Source of the DNA: an uncultured Collinsella sp.
Lineage (GTDB): Bacteria; Actinomycetota; Coriobacteriia; Coriobacteriales; Coriobacteriaceae
Length of the DNA stretch: 7,211 nucleotides
Assembly: GCA_902489775.1 (NCBI GenBank)
Contig: CABUBH010000064.1
Coordinates: 1-7,211 of the forward strand
Reading direction: 5' to 3'
The stretch's first letter is position 1. The number at the start of each line of letters is the position of its first letter. This document shows, one piece after another, positions 6,187 through 7,211 of this stretch. The notes under the pieces were generated by a model that made no database searches, was not told the origin of the DNA, and worked only from the letters and a program-made list of their open reading frames with translations. The position numbers were made by a program, and so were the translations under genes.

Positions 6187-6888
6187 GTGGGCGAACCGAA
6201 GATCGTGGTGGTCGACTACCACAAGGGCAACTTGTCGAGCGTTGTGCGCGGGCTTGCGCGCGCCGGTGCCGCCGCCTGCACGTCGGACGATCCGGAGCAG
6301 ATCCGCAACGCCGACGGCCTGGTCATCCCGGGCGTGGGTGCGTTCTATGACGCGATCACTTTTATGCGCCAGAGCGGCGAGGCGGACGCGGTGCTCGACG
6401 CCGTTGCCGCTGGAACTCCGCTGCTCGGCATCTGCCTGGGCCTTCAGCTGTTTTTTAAGCGCGGCAACGAGGGGGTGCCGGCGGACGAGGGCGTGGTCGC
6501 CGACGGCAACACCCCCGAGCAGGCCGGTGGCCCCTGGGTCGATGGCCTGGGCATTATGCGCGGTTCGTGTACGCGCCTGGAGTCGAGCCGTCTGAAGGTG
6601 CCGCACGTGGGGTGGGACCAGGTGCACATGACGCCCGCCGGTGCGGCCGATCCACTGCTTGCCGGTTTTGCCGAGGGCGCCAATATGTACTTCACCCACA
6701 GCTACGCGGTGGCAGACGACGCTGATGCCGCCGATGTGCTGGCGCGCACGCACTATACACGGAGTTTCCCGTGCATCGTGCGCCATGGCAACGTGTGGGG
6801 CTGCCAGTTCCATCCCGAGAAATCTTCGGCGTTGGGGCAGCGCATCCTTAAGAACTTCGTGAGCATCGTCGAGGGGGCCGGCCGATGA
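6187..6888 (+). CDS. hisH: imidazole glycerol phosphate synthase, glutamine amidotransferase subunit
   Basis: HisH is a class I glutaminase that releases ammonia from glutamine and passes it through the HisF barrel, where PRFAR is converted to imidazole glycerol phosphate and AICAR. The 233-residue protein has the triad Cys83 (in LGICLGLQ), His209 and Glu211 (in QFHPEKS). The oxyanion-strand region PGVGAF and PHVGWDQV are also present. Residues of about 97-117 form a Gly/Pro/acidic insertion after LFFKRGNEG, which makes it some 20 or more residues longer than the usual form of about 200. The partner hisF is not seen and is expected downstream. The stop codon overlaps the hisA start in an ATGA arrangement. 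Confidence 0.95.
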   Translation: MGEPKIVVVDYHKGNLSSVVRGLARAGAAACTSDDPEQIRNADGLVIPGVGAFYDAITFMRQSGEADAVLDAVAAGTPLLGICLGLQLFFKRGNEGVPADEGVVADGNTPEQAGGPWVDGLGIMRGSCTRLESSRLKVPHVGWDQVHMTPAGAADPLLAGFAEGANMYFTHSYAVADDADAADVLARTHYTRSFPCIVRHGNVWGCQFHPEKSSALGQRILKNFVSIVEGAGR

Positions 6889-7211
6889 TTCTGTTTCCCG
6901 CAATCGATTTGATCGGCGGTAAGGTCGTGCGCCTGGAGCGCGGTGACCGCAGCCGCTGCAAGGTATATTCCGACGACCCCGTGGCCGTCGCCCGCTCCTT
7001 TGCCGAGCAGGGCGCGAGCTGGGTACACGTCGTCGACCTGTCCGCTGCCTTTGGCGAGGACGAGGGCGCATGCGCTGCCAACTCGGCGGCGATCGAGGCC
7101 ATCTGCGACGTCGACGGCCTGTCCGTGGACGTGGGCGGCGGCGTTCGCTCGCTTGCGCGCATCGATGAGCTGGCCGGCTACGGCGCGTGTCGCATCGCAC
7201 TCGGCACGGTG
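6885..7211 (+). CDS. hisA: ProFAR isomerase, N-terminal 109 residues (3' truncated by the window)
   Basis: HisA is a beta/alpha barrel enzyme that performs the Amadori rearrangement of ProFAR to PRFAR. The visible part begins with PAIDLIGGKVVRL, including the catalytic Asp8, and continues through HVVDLS and the phosphate-binding GGGVRS. The second catalytic aspartate, expected around residue 127-130, and the C-terminal phosphate site lie beyond the right edge. The ATG overlaps the last bases of hisH by four (ATGA), with GAGGGGG at 6871-6877 as a ribosome binding site. PriA, the dual HisA/TrpF enzyme of some actinobacteria, has a similar N-terminus and cannot be fully excluded from this half; the his operon setting favours HisA. 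Confidence 0.92.
   Translation, partial: MILFPAIDLIGGKVVRLERGDRSRCKVYSDDPVAVARSFAEQGASWVHVVDLSAAFGEDEGACAANSAAIEAICDVDGLSVDVGGGVRSLARIDELAGYGACRIALGTV

Overview
The window is an ordinary but nicely laid out stretch of bacterial chromosome dominated by a histidine biosynthesis operon on the + strand. DNA is GC-rich, with strong G/C bias at third codon positions in the his genes. That composition, the Shine-Dalgarno-led compact operon, the short-form HisG with HisZ, and the style of the intergenic hairpins suggest a high-GC Gram-positive, most likely a Coriobacteriia gut bacterium of the Collinsella type. This organism call is inference from gene style, not from a marker gene.

Layout. Positions 1-98 hold the last 31 codons of a gene that enters from the left and that I cannot identify. 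After a 73-base gap containing a perfect 14-base palindrome comes a stand-alone TIM-barrel sugar isomerase/epimerase-like gene (172-1008) that retains all four metal ligands of the tagatose-epimerase family. A 170-base spacer (1009-1178) follows, with a weak candidate promoter and a strong 12-bp hairpin in the leader of the his operon. The operon then reads: hisZ-hisG fused in one frame (1179-2894), a 105-base spacer with a terminator-like hairpin, hisD (3000-4436), hisC (4438-5553), hisB (5554-6141), a 45-base spacer with a small hairpin, hisH (GTG start, 6187-6888), and the first 109 codons of hisA (6885 to the right edge). From hisD onward, genes are separated by 0 or 1 base or overlap by 4, except at hisB-hisH.

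How the genes work together. HisZG makes phosphoribosyl-ATP from ATP and PRPP. HisA isomerises ProFAR to PRFAR, and HisH supplies ammonia to HisF (not in the window) to form imidazole glycerol phosphate. HisB dehydrates that, HisC transaminates imidazole acetol phosphate, and HisD oxidises histidinol to histidine. HisF, HisI/HisE and the histidinol-phosphatase are not in the window; HisB here is only the dehydratase, so the phosphatase must be a separate protein.

Most notable points are the single-chain HisZ-HisG fusion with an unusual cysteine cluster, three hairpins placed at the only loose junctions of the operon, an Ala-rich C-terminal tail on HisD and an insertion in HisH. I found no mobile element, CRISPR array, RNA gene or recognisable riboswitch, and nothing that I would call a previously undescribed system.
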